From the NCBI RefSeq assembly GCF_024703895.1, contig NZ_CP087968.1, forward strand, positions 310,001 through 374,000: 64,000 nucleotides of DNA. The letters run 5' to 3'. This stretch comes from Nocardioides sp. B-3 (GTDB taxonomy: Bacteria > Actinomycetota > Actinomycetes > Propionibacteriales > Nocardioidaceae). This document shows positions 48,561 through 58,956 of this stretch, in pieces; within the stretch, counting starts at the first letter, position 1, and each line of letters begins with the position of its first letter. Below the pieces are notes generated by a model. It was not told the DNA's origin and did no database searches. It was given only the letters and a program-made list of their open reading frames with translations. The position numbers and the translations under genes are program-made.

Positions 48561-49100
48561 TCATTGGCCTTCTGGTCGTGCGTCAATCAGCTCAAGCTCG
48601 AGAGCAGGAGTAGGCCGGCGATCGGTCACGACGATCGCGCAACTTGAGTCGACTGAGACTATGAGGCGCTCAGACCTGCCGGACAGCGTCAACGTCTCGA
48701 CGCGAGCGCCTTCGACCATCAAATTTCCGGCCTGCCACGGCGGCGCGTGCGCAATCGCTCGTCGTACCAATTCTTGTTCCGCTTGGCGCCAGTCGCACTG
48801 GTTGCGACTGAACTCTCGCGCCCACGACTTCCGCGTCCCCTGACTCACAGACAGCAGGCCCAACACAATCAACAGTTCCAGCTGGGTCGGGCCAGGTCCC
48901 GAGAGCTTGTAGGGCAAGAGCCTTGTGTGCACCATGACGACCGGAGCCTCGCCGACCTCCCAAGTGCCGACTGCGACCTCCTCAAGATCCCCGATCGCAG
49001 GCGGCGGGTTCCAGTACTCCACGCGCATGCGCCCTGTGGCTGTCGCCGCTCCGTAGTAGGGGCGAGGTGATAACGGTGGGGCGGGAGGAGAGCTAGACAC
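48561..49100 (-). CDS. Hypothetical protein coupled to a secreted protein
   Basis: 179 residues from GTG 49100, which overlaps the stop of the upstream gene (GTGTCTAG). Sequence: GRMRVEYWNPPPAIGDLEEVAVGTWEVGEAPVVMVHTRLLPYKL, LLIVLGLLSVSQGTRKSWAREFSRNQCDWRQAEQELVRRAIAHAPPWQAGNLMVEGARVETLTLSGRSERLIVSVDSS. No signal peptide or recognised domain. Confidence 0.55.
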   Translation of the reverse strand: MSSSPPAPPLSPRPYYGAATATGRMRVEYWNPPPAIGDLEEVAVGTWEVGEAPVVMVHTRLLPYKLSGPGPTQLELLIVLGLLSVSQGTRKSWAREFSRNQCDWRQAEQELVRRAIAHAPPWQAGNLMVEGARVETLTLSGRSERLIVSVDSSCAIVVTDRRPTPALELELIDARPEGQ

Positions 49101-49498
49101 TGACTGCGGAGAAGCAAACGCGGTTGCCGTCGTGGTTGACCCACACGCGGACCTTGGTCCCCCGTGGGGCTCTGACGGTGTGCCCAAAGTTCCCCGAGAC
49201 AGAGTAGTTGAGCCAGTTATTGCTGTCGCCGGTGCTGCCATCGGAATAGACGACCGTAAAGCCCCAAGTTCCATATGCCTCTCCCGGTGGCAGGTCGCTG
49301 CTCCCCGAAAACTTGCGGACTTGGACATCCGTATTCGAGACTCGAACCACTTCGAGCGAGAAGCACGGCGGAAGTGGTTCCAGGGAGGCGAGGGTCGTCA
49401 GTGGCCGACAAACCTGATCTTGGCGCCGCCACTGAGGGGCCGACCAAAAGAATCGAAGCAAGTGCCGCCGCAATGAGCCCTACAATGAAAGTCCGCAT
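49093..49498 (-). CDS. Small secreted protein
   Basis: MRTFIVGLIAAALASILLVGPSVAAPRSG is a signal peptide. After a frameshift near 49390 the body reads EPLPPCFSLEVVRVSNTDVQVRKFSGSSDLPPGEAYGTWGFTVVYSDGSTGDSNNWLNYSVSGNFGHTVRAPRGTKVRVWVNHDGNRVCFSAVSV, a beta-sandwich-like domain with two Cys. Function unknown. About 134 residues. Confidence 0.55.
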
Positions 49499-50068
49499 CT
49501 GTTCATCCCCCGAGTAATGCGATATCTGATGACCTAGTGAGCAATGTCCTCTGCGCTCGTCGTTGTGTCAAGGTCTGAATGATGCCCATCGTTCCCGGAC
49601 GCCAGTGGTCTCACTGGGATCGTTTGTGGGTGCGGAAATTTTGAGCGGCTGGCTCGGGTAGCTGCGACGCAGTGACGGCGAGCGGTGCGGCTGCACGCGG
49701 TCACCAGCCAAAGCTCAGCGATTCCGCGTCGCGGTCTGGTAGCCCCTAGCCGAGACGTCTAGCACTGCGCCGGTATGGTCCGGATGCGACCGCGATGGCA
49801 CGGGGCGGAGGAGAATGAAGGCCTGCCTGCCCGCGAAGGTCTCGGCACATCGCACTACGGCGACGCTCCGCTAACGGTCGTTTTCGGTTGGGCGCGCGCC
49901 GGAAGCCGATCGGCTCGCGGAGCGCGCCAGTGCAGGATCCTCGAGCGGACAACGATGAGTTCGACAACCCATGGGACGAGAAGGCGCGACCTCCCGCGGC
50001 GTGGCCGCGCGTTCGTGTTCGGCGGCGTCGGCTGGCCGATTGTCTGGGTGTAGATGAAGCGGTTCAGG
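49499..50068. other. Gene-free stretch with a junction-motif copy
   Basis: No convincing gene. It holds CTAACGGTCGTTTTCGGT at 49870 and, just after, a junction motif (CGATCGGCTCGCGGAGCGCGCC at 49908) followed by AGTGCAGGATC, the same extended form as at 37791 and 61287. Confidence 0.45.
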
Positions 50069-50906
50069 TCACTCGCGGATGGGCTGAGGTTCAACAGGGT
50101 CGCAGTAGGCGACCGTCGCGTCGTCGGGGTTGTCAAAGCTTTGAAGTGAGCCGGCGTCCTCCGCTTCTGCTTCGCGGATTCGTCGCAGGACTTCGTGTGG
50201 GCCACGCGTGCTTATCACCTGTAGAACGGTCGGCCACTCGGAGAGTTGGTAGGGGTCCACGATCCGACTGGCTCCGTTGCTGAGAAGAGCGGCGCCGCTG
50301 AATTGCTCAATAGGCACGCTGCCGGTGACGGCCTCCATCGCCGCGCGTGGATCGTCCTTGGCGATCCAATATATCCGCCCGGCTGATTGCGCCGAGCCCG
50401 TAGCGCGTCAATAACCGACTGCTTCGTCTGGTCGTACTCGAGGGTTCCTGCCGGGACCCCGTGCAGGGCGGCCGTGCATTCGCGGCGCACGTTGACCTCG
50501 CGGGTGTCGGTGATTACACAGGGCTGTGCGTCGACCATGTCGAGAACGACATACACGTCGGCGAGCACCAAGAAATCCATGCGATCGCCCTCGAATCGGA
50601 CCATCGCAACGGTTGATTGCGGGCTGCTGGGGTTCGCGATGTCGCAGGTGTGGCGATGCTGTCCGGCCACCTCGTCGATCGAATCGGCCAGAGCCGCGAC
50701 CAGGTCTCTGTCCTGCCATCGCGAGCCAGCCGCGTGAGAAGGGTCGCACCGAGAGTGTGCGAGTACCACGCCACTCCGTGGCGACAGATCGCCTCGGAGC
50801 CGGGGATTCCAGCGCCGTCGAGCAGCACCGCGGCGCCGGGCACATCGCCGACGAAGTCTTCATTCGGCCGACCGTGACCGGGACTGGTGGCACTCACGAA
50901 CTTCAT
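50069..50906 (-). CDS. PP2C-like protein phosphatase
   Basis: From ATG 50906: MKFVSATSPGHGRPNEDFVGDVPGAAVLLDGAGIPG, where NED and DGAG are the metal-binding acidic positions of PP2C enzymes. Then SPQSTVAMVRFEGDRMDFLVLADVYVVLD (STVA block), and after a frameshift GAALLSNGASRIVDPYQLSEW with SNGA in place of the usual SDG, and DDATVAYCD. Frameshifts near 50720 and 50380. About 278 residues. Target unknown. Confidence 0.7.
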
Positions 50907-51053
50907 CCACGCGACCCTAGCCGGGTATGTGGCCACAGCATTCCGGTTGCCGATCCGCTATCGGGGCGCTGTTATCGGTGGTCGGCCCCCGCAGGGGCGT
51001 CGCTCGCCAACGTCCCGCGAGGGTGTCGGTTGCGGGACGCCGGCGAGTCGCCG

Positions 51054-51670
51054 TCAGCGACTTGTCGAGGCGACGATGAGTTCTGCCTTCGCCGCCGGGC
51101 GTTGGCGCTGGATGGCCCGGTAGACGGTGGAGCGGCCGACGCCGAAGAGTTCGGCGACCTCGAGGGTGCTGTATTCACCGCTGTGGACCCGGGGGACACC
51201 AGGTGCGCCTCTTGCTTCCGGCTGAGTTTGGGCTGCTTGCCCTTCAGTCGGCCTGTGGCCTTGGCGATTTTCATGCCTTCGACGGTGCGGAGCCGGATCA
51301 GGTCGGACTCGAACTCCGCGACCATGGCCAAGACGTTGAACAGCAGTCGTCCGACGGCATCGGTGGGGTCGTAGACCGACCCGCCGAGGCTCAGGCTGAT
51401 CTGTCGAGAGGTGAGTTCTTCCGCGATCGCTCGGGCGTCGGGAAGCGACCGGGCGAGGCGGTCGAGCTTGGTGACCACCGGGGTGTCGCCGGCTCGGCAG
51501 GCGGCGAGAGCTTCGCGCAGGCCCGGTCGCTCACGGTTGGTGCCGGTCAGGCCGTGGTCGACGTAGATGCGCTCGGCCTCGACATCGAGGCCGAGCAGGG
51601 CGCCGCGTTGCGCAGTGAGGTCTTGTGCATCGGTGGAGCATCGGGCGTACCCGACAAGTAGTGCGCTCAT
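51054..51670 (-). CDS. Small serine recombinase, copy C (C-terminus disrupted)
   Basis: VGYARCSTDAQDLTAQRGALLGL through VEGMKIAKATGRLKGKQPKLSRKQEAHLV is intact, with all catalytic residues. At about 51190 the run CCCCCGGG replaces the CCCTGG-like sequence of copy B and shifts the frame; the HTH (EYSTLEVAELFGVGRSTVYRAIQ) follows in another frame and ends at 51054. Confidence 0.8.
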
Positions 51671-51836
51671 GACGCACCTCCCAAAGGGGTTGGCCTGGCC
51701 GTGCCGCGGGACGTGGTCGGCTCGGGCGTCGGGCCGAAACCCGACCCCATCAGCGACTGCCCTTCTTTCCCGGTCCGCAAGTACCGTGGCTGGCAGCTGC
51801 TTCCGCGGATCCGCTTTTCGTAATACGATTCTGCTT

Positions 51837-52070
51837 ATGGTCAGTGAGGAGCAGATCCAGCAATGGGCGGACGAGGCCGAAACTGGCTACGACGTCGAGG
51901 AGATGAAGCGCCGCAGGCGCGGTCGGCCCGGACGTGGCGCCGAGCCGATGCAGGTCGTTGCAGTACGCCTCACAGCTGAGGAGCTCGCCGCGGTCGACGC
52001 AATCGCCGAGCGAGAACACATCTCGAGATCCGAAGCAATCCGCAGGGCGCTCGCCGGCTCTGCGGCGTGA
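51837..52070 (+). CDS. Ribbon-helix-helix (CopG-type) antitoxin, copy C
   Basis: 77 residues; identical to copy A except for a Gly-to-Arg change in the basic linker (MKRRRRGRPGRG). Same leader and same four-base overlap with the toxin. Confidence 0.8.
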   Translation: MVSEEQIQQWADEAETGYDVEEMKRRRRGRPGRGAEPMQVVAVRLTAEELAAVDAIAEREHISRSEAIRRALAGSAA

Positions 52071-52309
52071 AGGTCCACGACAGCGCACTCAAACACGGGG
52101 TACTCCCAGAGGACGCAGTTCAGGCAGCCGACTGGCCGCTCTGGGTCGAACCGATTGACAACGAGGACTGGCCGCACCAGCAGCTGCGGCTCGGATTCGA
52201 CAACCAAGCGCATCTGCTCGAGAACGTCGTTCTTGTCTTCGAGAGCGGCGACGAAATGGTCATCCACGCCATGCCAGCCCGCAAGCAGTACTGGGACCTC
52301 TTGCCCTGA
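52067..52309 (+). CDS. BrnT-like toxin candidate, copy C
   Basis: 80 residues; differs from copies A and B mainly at DWPHQQLRLGFDNQ. Frame intact. The toxin-antitoxin frames are intact in all three cassettes, while the recombinase is intact only in copy A. Confidence 0.65.
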   Translation: MKVHDSALKHGVLPEDAVQAADWPLWVEPIDNEDWPHQQLRLGFDNQAHLLENVVLVFESGDEMVIHAMPARKQYWDLLP

Positions 52310-52388
52310 ACCCGACGGCTCGGCTCCCACATCAGGATCGACTGGCGGGCCTCGCGGTGGCGGCCGCACGCTCGCGGGGTATCGCTGA

Positions 52389-53211
52389 TCAGGTGCGGAC
52401 GGCCGTTTGGCGGGCGAGGAACGTCGCGACCTGCTCAGCCACCTCTGCGGGCCGGACGAAGGGCGAGAAGTGGGTGGCGTCGGTCAGGTCGGTGTCCTCA
52501 CAACGTGCGAAGAGGTCGTGGAGGAATGCCCGTCCGGCAGCAGCGAGCGGGTTCTCCCGGTCGGCCTTCCGGGGAGAGGACCGGGCAGTCAATGACGGCC
52601 GCCTGCTCTGGACCGAACTGCCACTCGCCGACGCCGGCGAACTCGGTCTCGTAGAACGTCGCCCAGTCGGCCTTCGCCAACCCGCCGGGCGACGCCGTCT
52701 CGACGTTTTCGCGCCAGTCAGGGATCGTCTCGGCGAAGATCACGTCGGTCGCGCCCTCGGGGTCGCCGGCCCGGTAGCGACCGATCGAGGCCTCGGCCAC
52801 CGCGCCGAACATCTCCAGCACCTCACCGAAACCGTTCGTCGCGAGCCAGCCGGTCGGGGCGAGCGGTTCCGAGGAGGCTGAGCGACCGCACCCGCTCGGG
52901 GTGAGCGGCTGCCAGCGCCAGCCCGATCATCGCGCCCTCGGAATGACCCACCACGTGTGCGGCATCGACCCCGAGGAGGTCGAGCAACGCCACCGCGTCC
53001 GCCGCTTGGGCGTCGAAGCCCTCCGCCGGCCCGCTGCTCTCGCCGTAGCCGCGCCGGTGGTACTGGATCCGGCGGTACCGGTCCAGCGCCGGCTGCCCGG
53101 CCAGCGGCCTCAGCACGTCTGCCCAGAAGCCGCCGTGGATGACCAGCAGCGGCTCCCCTCACCCTGCACGTCGTAGGCCAGTCGGACGCCGTTCACGTCG
53201 ATCTCGTTCAT
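52389..53211 (-). CDS. Alpha/beta-fold hydrolase
   Basis: MNEIDVNGVRLAYDVQGEG, then LLVIHGGFWADVLRPLAG (oxyanion HGG), YHRRGYGESSGPAEGFDAQAADAVALLDLLGVDAAHVVGHSEGAMIGLALAAAHPERV with nucleophile GHSEGA, and the C-terminal ATHFSPFVRPAEVAEQVATFLA with catalytic His. Frameshifts near 53155, 52855 and 52570. About 273 residues. Substrate unknown. Divergent from the LuxR-type gene. Confidence 0.82.
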
Positions 53212-53367
53212 GACAGTCTCCTCGATGCGTGTTCCCGCGACAGCGGGCCAATAACTCGAGACTGGTTCGAGTCGGCCACGCTCCGGATCGGCATCGCCTG
53301 CCAACCTCTCCGGACCGGCGATGGGTATTCCTACCCACGGGCCGGCCGTCTCGGTGATGCTGAAGGA

Positions 53368-55010
53368 ATGGAACCCGTCGCAATGACTCACCTGAACCGA
53401 GCTCGGGAACTCCATCTGGCCTCTCGCTGGGAGGAGGCGTGCGCGGAGTACGCTGCCGCTGACGCCGCCGAGCCGCTCGCCGTCGAGGACTCGGCGTCGT
53501 ACGCCGAGGCGGCCCGTGTCTCCGCTCGCGGCGATGAGGCTGTCGTCCTCCTCCACAGGGTCTTCGATCTGCGGGTCCGGGCGGACGAGCTCGACGAGGC
53601 GGCCGAGGTCGCCTTCTGGCTGTGGTGGGTCCCGGTGAACAGCAATCAGGTCGTCGAGGCGGGCGGCTGGCTCCAGCAGGCCACCCGTGTGCTTGGCGCT
53701 GCGGCCGCCTCCAGCCCCCGGCTGACGTGTCCCGAAAGCGATGTGGCATGCAGCGATGGGCGACCACACTCGCGCGGGAGAACTTCTCGGCAAGGTTGTC
53801 CGGGACGGTCAGGGTGAGGTGGTTCCGTGGGCGCTGTGCATGTGGGGACAGACCCTGATCGAGGAGGGACGGCTCAGCGAGGGGCTGGATCGTCTGGAGG
53901 AGGCGATGTCGATCCTTCGGCGGCAGTGCCTGTCGCCCCGGGTCACGCCGTGGGTCTACTGCGCTGGGGTCAGGGGGTCCTGCTTGGCTCGGGACTTCAC
54001 CCGCGCTCGGGCGTGGAGCCGGTCGATGGCCGGATGGCTCGACTCGTTGAGCAGTCTGGGCGGTGCGTACCTCGGGAACTGTCGTATCTATCGCTCCCGG
54101 GTTGATGTGCCTCGACGGTGCACGGGCGGACGCTCTCGAGGAGATCGCCGAGGTCTGTGGCGACCTCGACGGCTACGCCGGCTGGATCTGCGGGCACGCG
54201 TTCTACCAGCTCGGAGAGGTCCGGCGGCTCCGTGGCGAGCGGGAGGCCGCCGAAGCCGCGTACCTCCGCGCGGCCGAGCACGGCTGCGCGACGCAGCCCG
54301 GGCTGGCGCTCCTCAGGCTTGCCAACGGAGAGGTCGACGCGGCATCGGCCGGTGTCCGCCGGGCTCTCACCGAAGTGGTCTCGAAGGTCGATCGGCTGGA
54401 TCTGTTGAAGGCGGCGGTCACCATCTACCTCGAGGCAGGCAAGACCGAGGCCGCCCGGGAGGCCGTGGCCGAGTTCGAGGAGATCGCGGGCGAGTACGCG
54501 ACGCCCGCCGTCGAGGCCGAGACGGCCACCATCAGGGGCGCGCTGGCGCTCGCCGAGGACGACCCCGGACGGGCGTTGCCATTCCTGAGGCGAGCCGTCG
54601 GTGCCCGGCAGGAGCAGGAGACTCCGTACGAAGTGGCCACCCTGAACGTCCTGATCGGGCAGGCCTGCCGGGCACTCGACGACGAGGACGGCGCTCGGAT
54701 CGAGTTCGCTGCGGCCGGGGAGACGTTCACTCGGCTCGGTGCGCTGCCGGATCTCGCTCGACTCGACGCGATCGTCTCTCCCGGTGACGCCACCTCGAGC
54801 ACCCACGTCCTGACCTTGCGCGAGATCGAAGTCCTCCGCCTCATCGCCAAGGGCCGGCCCAACCGTGCGATCGCCAGCGAGCTGCACCTCAGCGAGCGCA
54901 CGGTCCACCGCCACGTGGCCAACATCTTCACCAAGCTCGACGTGGACTCACGAACCACGGCTGTCACCTATGCGATCAAGCACCGCCTCATCGAGGTGGG
55001 CATGCTCTGA
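53368..55010 (+). CDS. LuxR-family transcriptional regulator with TPR-like region
   Basis: N-terminal 470 residues are helical TPR-like repeats (LNRARELHLASRWEEACAEYAAADAAEPLAVEDS, HTRAGELLGKVVRDGQGEVVPWALCMWGQTLIEEGRLSEGLDRLEEA, EAAYLRAAEHGCATQPGLALLRLANGEVDAASAGVRRAL). The C-terminus is a LuxR helix-turn-helix (LTLREIEVLRLIAKGRPNRAIASELHLSERTVHRHVANIFTKLDVDSR). Frameshifts near 53715 and 54110. About 547 residues. Probably controls the divergent hydrolase. Confidence 0.85.
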
Positions 55011-55152
55011 CGGTCGGCGACCGCCGCAACTGGCGACAACACATCGGGCCGTCCCGAATGGGGATCCGCGAGCGGCACGGCTGTGCCGTATCCGCCGCCG
55101 ACGCTCGCAGCCAGCACGGCGAGGGCGTCTTCTCAGCGTTCCGCAACGCAAT

Positions 55153-55735
55153 TCATGCGCCGGTCCTCCCGTCAACACCCTCGCGAAGGAGATCGAGGTG
55201 CCCGCAGTGCTGGGCGTACTCGGTGATCATCCGGAGCACCAGCCAACGAAGATCGACGTCCTCGTACCAATCCAGCGGCCGCGCAGTGTCATCGAAGTCG
55301 TGAGCAGCGACGATCTCGCGGGAGACCACACACTCCGCGCGCCAAGCCTCCGGGTCGGCAGCGAAGTCGGCGTCCGAGGGTGGGTCGAAGTCGAGGTCGG
55401 GGTTGTCTGCGGTGAGGAAGAGAAGCGGCACGTCGCGGCGCTCGAAGTTCTGCTGAAACCACCAGCGTTCCACGCCAGCGAGGTGTCGGACCAAGCCATG
55501 AAGTGACAGTGTGGACGGCGGCATGGACCGGGCCCGAGCCTGCTCCGGGGTTAGACCGACGCACTTCATCGCCACGGTCGCCCGGTAGTACTCCGGGTAC
55601 GCCACGAGCGCCTCACGCTCCGCGGCAACGCGCGGGATGCGTGGGCGGTCGTCGTCCGCCCGGAGCGGGCGCGAAGTCGTCGTCGGTCAGGCCGGACTCC
55701 GGCCCGGCCACGCCCTCTGCGATGTGGTCGCTCAT
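55153..55735 (-). CDS. DinB/DUF664-family protein
   Basis: MSDHIAEGVAGPESGLTDDDFAP, then after a frameshift near 55668 an ERADDDRPRIPRVAAEREALVAYPEYYRATVAMKCVGLTPEQARARSMPPSTLSLHGLVRHLAGVERWWFQQNF, and ...TEYAQHCGHLDLLREGVDG. His residues in LVRHLAGVE and EYAQHCGHLD are the metal ligands of the DinB four-helix fold. Many members are mycothiol-dependent transferases. About 193 residues. Confidence 0.82.
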
Positions 55736-55829
55736 AGGCCGCACTCTGCCATCCGGACCGACAGCAGAACCGATTCGCTCGTTCCCGCAAACGGATCGCC
55801 GAAGGGGACGTCCGGCCATGTCTGCGGGC

Positions 55830-56589
55830 TCAGGCCGTCAGCCGAGCGTCGACTCCATATCCTGCGAGCAATCCGACGAGGGCGTCGTGACCCTGTTCGA
55901 CGTCCCAGACCACGGCCCGGAGGCCTGCCACCAGCGCGCCCTCGACGTTCCTGACGCTGTCGTCGACGAACAGGATCGTCGACGGCGCGGCACCAATCCG
56001 GCGAGCGGCCTCGGTGAAGAAGGCAGGGTCGGGTTTGGCGACTCCGAGGTCGTAGGAGTAGCAGCTGATGTCGAAGACATCGTCATACTCGAGCACCGTG
56101 CGCATGTGGCCGCCCCGATGGTGCTCCCGGGTTGGTGCCCGTGTGGACGCCGTACCCGTTACGACGCAACGCTTCAACCACCGCGAACGACTCCTCGATC
56201 CGCTCGATTCGGTGCCACACGTCGCGGCAGAAGACGTCGACCGGCTCGGTCACGCCGTACTCAACGAGCGTCGCGGCGAGCATTGGCAGATAGGCGCCTT
56301 CGCCGGCCAAGGTCGGGAGTTCGTCCCTCCACGCCCGGTGCAGGAACTCCCGCGCCCGGTCGCCGAGGTAGGGCTCCATTGCGGCGTCCAAGCCGCCCGG
56401 GACGATCTGCAGAACCCCGTCAGCGTCGAAGAGGACATGCCGGATCGCCGAGGCAGAGACCGAGCGCTTAGACCCCGCGGTTATGGGAGCGAGCACCGCT
56501 CCGTCAAGCAGGCGATCGAGTGAGTCCCCCCGAGCTCGGCCTTCCTCATAGTCCGAGATCAGCCTGACCCATGGGTCTTCGCTCGCCAC
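55830..56589 (-). CDS. HAD-superfamily hydrolase
   Basis: HAD motif I is HVLFDADGVLQI, motif II region GYGVHTGTN, motif III/IV GVAKPDPAFFTEAARRIGAAPSTILFVDDSVRNVEGALVAGLRAVVWD. Cap domain lies between. GTG 56589 gives a 45-residue N-terminal extension (VRLISDYEEGRARGDSLDRLLD) whose role is unclear. A frameshift near 56130 needs repair. About 252 residues. Confidence 0.8.
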
Positions 56590-56779
56590 TCGCCGGATCG
56601 TACATAAAGCGGGTGTCGAAGGCTCCCGGCCGACTCTCACACACAGCCGAAAAGAACCAGTTGTATTCGGTTGTCGGACCTCTTTAACTGCGTGGCGGCA
56701 ACGTCCCGCCGGCCGCCGTCGCCCGCGCCCGGGACGCGCACAACAACCGCTCATGGCCAGATGGTCGGGCATTCGCGCC

Positions 56780-58072
56780 TCACGTCATTTCGGCGGCTTC
56801 GGGTCGCGAACGCCGGTGAGAGCGTTCTTCACGCAGGGCGGGCAGGTAGCAGACCGCGCCGGCCGGGCTGATGATCCCGGCAGTCACCATGGCTGTCTGG
56901 TTGGAGGTGGAGACGGCTAGGAGGCCGAGGAGTGGCGCGGTGAGCGCGAAGGCTGCGGAGCCGGTCATCGAGTTCATCGACAGGAGGGTGGCTCGGTTGT
57001 GCTTTGAGGCTTCGCGGTGAAGGAGGGCGCCGTGCATCGGGCCGGCAGCGCCGTGCATCGCGTAGGTGGCCGGGTAGGCAACGACCAGAACGGTCGGTCC
57101 GGCCACGAGGCCCATGGTGATCGCACCGAGGCTGTTGAGGAGTCGGGCGAGAATGGCGGCCCCAGGCCACGCCGATGCGCCGGGAGGTATGTCCGGCGAG
57201 TCCGGCGCCGAGCGCGAAGACCGCCCACCCGCTCGCCGCGACGGGGCCCATCCACGTCCCGGCGCGGGCTTCGTCCCCGAGGAGCTCACCCAGCCGGATC
57301 GGTTGGAACTGCTCGAAGACGACCATTGCGATCGACCAGAAGACCTCGACCAACACCAAGCCCCGCAGAACCCGGTTGCCGCGCAGCAGGACCAGCCCGT
57401 CGAGCACCACATCGGGTGCCTGCCGCACGGACCTCAATGCCCGTCGCGCGCCGCCCGCGGCCGCCGCTCCAAGCGGTTCCCGCATGAGGATCACAACGGC
57501 GAGGAGGTGGACCACGTTGAGCACCGCGAACACCGCGATGGGCAGGGTCAGGGCCGACATCGCGGTGAGCGGGTGCCACCAGACCAGACCGCCCGAGACG
57601 AGTGCGCCCGAGGCAACCGCCGTACCAAGCACCACGCCTTGCCGCGCGAGCGCCGCATCGACGTCCGCGCCCGGATCGCTGAGATGGACGGTGTCGACGT
57701 ACCAAGCTTCCAGCGGCCCGGAGTCCAAGGCTCGGAAGGTGCCCATCAAGCAGGCGCCGACGGCGAACATCCAGAAGGTGTCGGCGACCGGGTAGACGCA
57801 GGCCGCGGACACGTTGACGATGGCGGCGGCAAGATAGACCGGCCGCCGCCCGAACCCGTCGGAGAAGCTGCTCGTCGGCAGCTCGAGCACCAGCACCACC
57901 CCGCCCCCAATCGCGCTCACGGTCAACGCCTGCGGGACGCTCAGGCCCCTGGTCCAGCTGGTAGAGCACCAAGATCGCCCGCGACCGTCAGGCCCACCGG
58001 GAACCAGCGGGTGAAGGTCAGCAGAAGGAAGGCGCGACGGGCCTCGGCCGGTCCGAGATGCTCTGGTGTCAC
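56780..58072 (-). CDS. MFS transporter
   Basis: From GTG 58072 (overlapping the regulator's stop, GTGA): ARRAFLLLTFTRWFPVGLTVA, then LSVPQALTVSAIGGGVVLVLELPTSSFSDGFGRRPVYLAAAIVNVSAACVYPVADTFWMFAVGACLMGTFRALDSGPLEAWYVD, with the DGFGRRP loop of MFS carriers, and further hydrophobic segments to the end. About 430 residues, roughly 12 helices. Frameshifts near 57960 and near 57165. Exporter of unknown substrate, likely controlled by the ArsR-type gene. Confidence 0.85.
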
Positions 58073-58634
58073 CGGTCGAGCCGCAGGTCTCGCGGGTAGG
58101 CCACGTGGTGCAGGGCGACCGGTCGCGCCGACGGGTCGCCGACGCCGACCACCCGGTAGCGCTCGATCACCGCCCGGATCTCCGACCGCAAAGCACGCAA
58201 CTGCTCGGCGGTGAGCTCCAGCACGTCATCATCGAGACTCGATGCGTCCCGCCACTGCGCGGGCCGGTGTCCTCCACATCCAGCCACTGCTGGTACCTCG
58301 TCACCAACTGCGCCAGATAGTCACGCATCAACCAGTTCAAAGCCGTCGTCGCGTCCTCGTCGCCGGCGAAGTCACTGGCCTCCCGGGAGTGGCTGGAGGT
58401 TGCCGCCCGCCACACGCGACGCTTTCCCTCTCCCTGCTCTGTATCCACGACCAGACCGACGGATGCGAGCTTGCGCAGGTGATAGCTGGTCGCCCCGGTG
58501 TTGGTCTCCAGCTCCGGGGCCAAGGCAGTCGCCGTCGCAGGTCCTCCGCGTCGGAGTGCGCTCAACAGTCGAGAGCGAAGCGGATGCGCCAGAACCCGAA
58601 CAGAGGCTGCGTCGAGACGAAGGGAATCAGACAT
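58069..58634 (-). CDS. ArsR-type winged-helix regulator
   Basis: MSDSLRLDAASVRVLAHPLRSRLLSALRRGGPATATALAPELETNTGATSYHLRKLASVGLVVDTEQGEGKRRVWRAA is an ArsR/HTH_20 winged helix. A C-terminal helical region follows, with a frameshift near 58263 leading to LDDDVLELTAEQLRALRSEIRAVIERYRVV. About 188 residues. Cotranscribed with the MFS gene; a dyad upstream suggests autoregulation. Confidence 0.85.
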
Positions 58635-58690
58635 GCCTGCACAATACCCGTGCATAATTGTTGTGCACAATATCTCTGCATGATCAGCGT
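58635..58690. promoter_or_regulatory. Candidate operator upstream of the ArsR-MFS pair
   Basis: TGCACAATA occurs twice, at 58638 and 58664, and the second lies in a perfect 10-bp palindrome TTGTGCACAA (58661-58670). The stretch is AT-rich compared with its surroundings and directly precedes the regulator's start. Confidence 0.5.
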
Positions 58691-58956
58691 CAACCTGCGG
58701 ACGCACTCGACTGCCGCTCGATCGGTGATCCACCTGCCCCAACCACACTGGCGATGGGCCGAAAACGACGGCGGTCTCAACCGGTCAACGCGCCACCGTT
58801 CCACACCGCTAGATCCCTGCCTACGTCAGGTGCGCTGACGATTTTGTCGTCATCACCAGTCGAGGTCGGGCAACAGCGCGGTGCCCGGACAGTGCATCGA
58901 CCAGCCTCACGCCGCCTTCATCCTCGTCGACAGGAGGGGAGTCAGCCAGCGGGAGC

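Larger units (their letters stand above)
50955..52339. mobile_element. Serine recombinase-toxin/antitoxin cassette, copy C
   Basis: 1,385 bp, same orientation and edges as copy A. Left flank carries a motif variant (GGATCGGCAACCGGAATG reversed, 50942); right edge is ACATCAGGATC followed by GACTGGCGG. Copies B and C are closer to each other than to A in the recombinase 3' part; all three match closely in the toxin-antitoxin part. Confidence 0.8.
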
